Below, in pieces: positions 63,431 to 64,000 of a DNA stretch of 64,000 bases (position 1 is its first letter; each line of letters opens with the position of its first letter). Both the position numbers and the translations under genes were made by a program. Origin of the DNA: Tenebrio molitor (taxonomy: Eukaryota > Arthropoda > Insecta > Coleoptera > Tenebrionidae); the NCBI RefSeq assembly GCF_963966145.1, contig NC_091054.1, positions 19,716,001 to 19,780,000 of the forward strand, written 5' to 3'. The notes below the pieces were generated by a model that did not search any database, was not told where the DNA came from, and was given only the letters and a program-made list of their open reading frames with translations.

Positions 63431-64000
63431 TTGCAAAAATGCTTGAAAAGCACCGGCACATACCAGCCATTTTGGTGAGCGATAAATAAATCTACACAAT
63501 GGTTTCAAAAGACAAAATTTATTTTTTTTTATGCTCATGTATCTACACTCCTAGGATAAAAGTCGACACAGGTAGATATTTTGGCATTTACTAAATTATG
63601 GAAATTAAATTAAAACAAATCAAATTTCATTCACCTGATATCAGGGGCGATTAACAATTGAATATATTTTTTAAATAATTGAAAACACTATGGAAATGCT
63701 AAAAAAAATCTAATCCGAGGAGGTAACACGCACCTTTAGTGATAGAGAATGCCTGACATGCGAATTAGTGAACGCCTCTTTGTTCCTACCTTTAACAAAG
63801 AATTTGTATAAATTAAGTAGTACCTATTAATAAGATTCTACTTTTCATCACTTCTTACTTATTTGAAAACAAGCTTAACCGAAACAATAATAAATGACCC
63901 AACGATGATTAATAATTTTTCTCGTTAGTATGTATGTATTTAATTTGCTGTCAACGATCCTTTATTATCAATTCACCAGAAATAAATGTATAACTTGTCC
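63431..64000. other. AT-rich non-coding end of window
   Basis: No coding or repeat signal was recognised. Confidence 0.45.

Noticed and set aside
1..64000. CRISPR arrays, bacterial operons or phage genes
   Set aside because: No regularly spaced repeats, ribosome binding sites or prokaryotic gene organisation; introns and eukaryotic transposons dominate.

Overview
The window looks like AT-rich insect genomic DNA, possibly from a beetle, although the order cannot be fixed from sequence alone. It is dominated by transposable elements (TEs) in many states of decay. There is no operon structure, CRISPR array, rRNA gene or intact tRNA gene. The only host gene I can support is the last two exons of a minus-strand single-pass membrane protein (44777-45836) with a clean 86-bp intron.

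Layout. 1-2953: the 3' half of a Ty3/gypsy element (gypsy-1), with an open Pol frame running off the left edge, and its 3' LTR. 2954-6999: AT-rich DNA with a Tc1/mariner-like MITE, a 572-bp element with perfect 105-bp inverted arms, imperfect palindromes and a small fragment resembling a tyrosine recombinase N-terminus. 7005-13551: a full-length BEL/Pao retrotransposon with near-identical LTRs, a tRNA-Tyr-type primer site and a 5-bp target duplication, inactivated by one stop, frameshifts and a changed protease site. 13582-15470: a minus-strand 3' fragment of an R2-like (RLE) non-LTR element, split by a 1457-bp LTR-like insert (13770-15226) that carries a five-unit heat-shock element upstream of a TATA box. 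16267-22438: two decayed APE-type non-LTR elements joined head to tail. The second (Jockey-like) is interrupted at its ORF1-stop/ORF2-start TAATG overlap by an 875-bp hairpin-rich insert (18883-19757) with 13-bp target duplications. 22521-26044: gypsy-2, a crippled relative of gypsy-1.

26045-38876: SINE-like tRNA-derived repeats, palindromic MITEs, tandem repeats, a minus-strand non-LTR element with a YLDDGT reverse transcriptase and an RPD...WDVT endonuclease-like motif (29723-31665), two copies of a long TGTAATACCCCA repeat, and two DNA elements with terminal inverted repeats. 38877-42500: a nearly intact R2-like element whose frame is broken by one TGA and one frameshift. The fragment at 13582-15470 is a second copy of its 3' end. 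43061-44443: a hAT-type and a PIF/Harbinger-type MITE, both with clean target duplications, and a third MITE. 44777-45836: the host gene exons. 45837-64000: probably intronic or intergenic sequence with many MITEs and palindromes, a Tc1/mariner transposase fragment and one possible minus-strand ORF with a signal-like segment (58767-59228).

The nesting gives a partial order of events: the R2-like fragment predates the heat-shock LTR inside it, and the Jockey-like element predates the hairpin insert. The most unusual items are the hairpin-rich retroposon-like insert, the heat-shock promoter in the LTR, the perfect 105-bp foldback and the recurring class of 90-140 bp imperfect palindromes. All calls come from reading the sequence by eye; no database search was possible.
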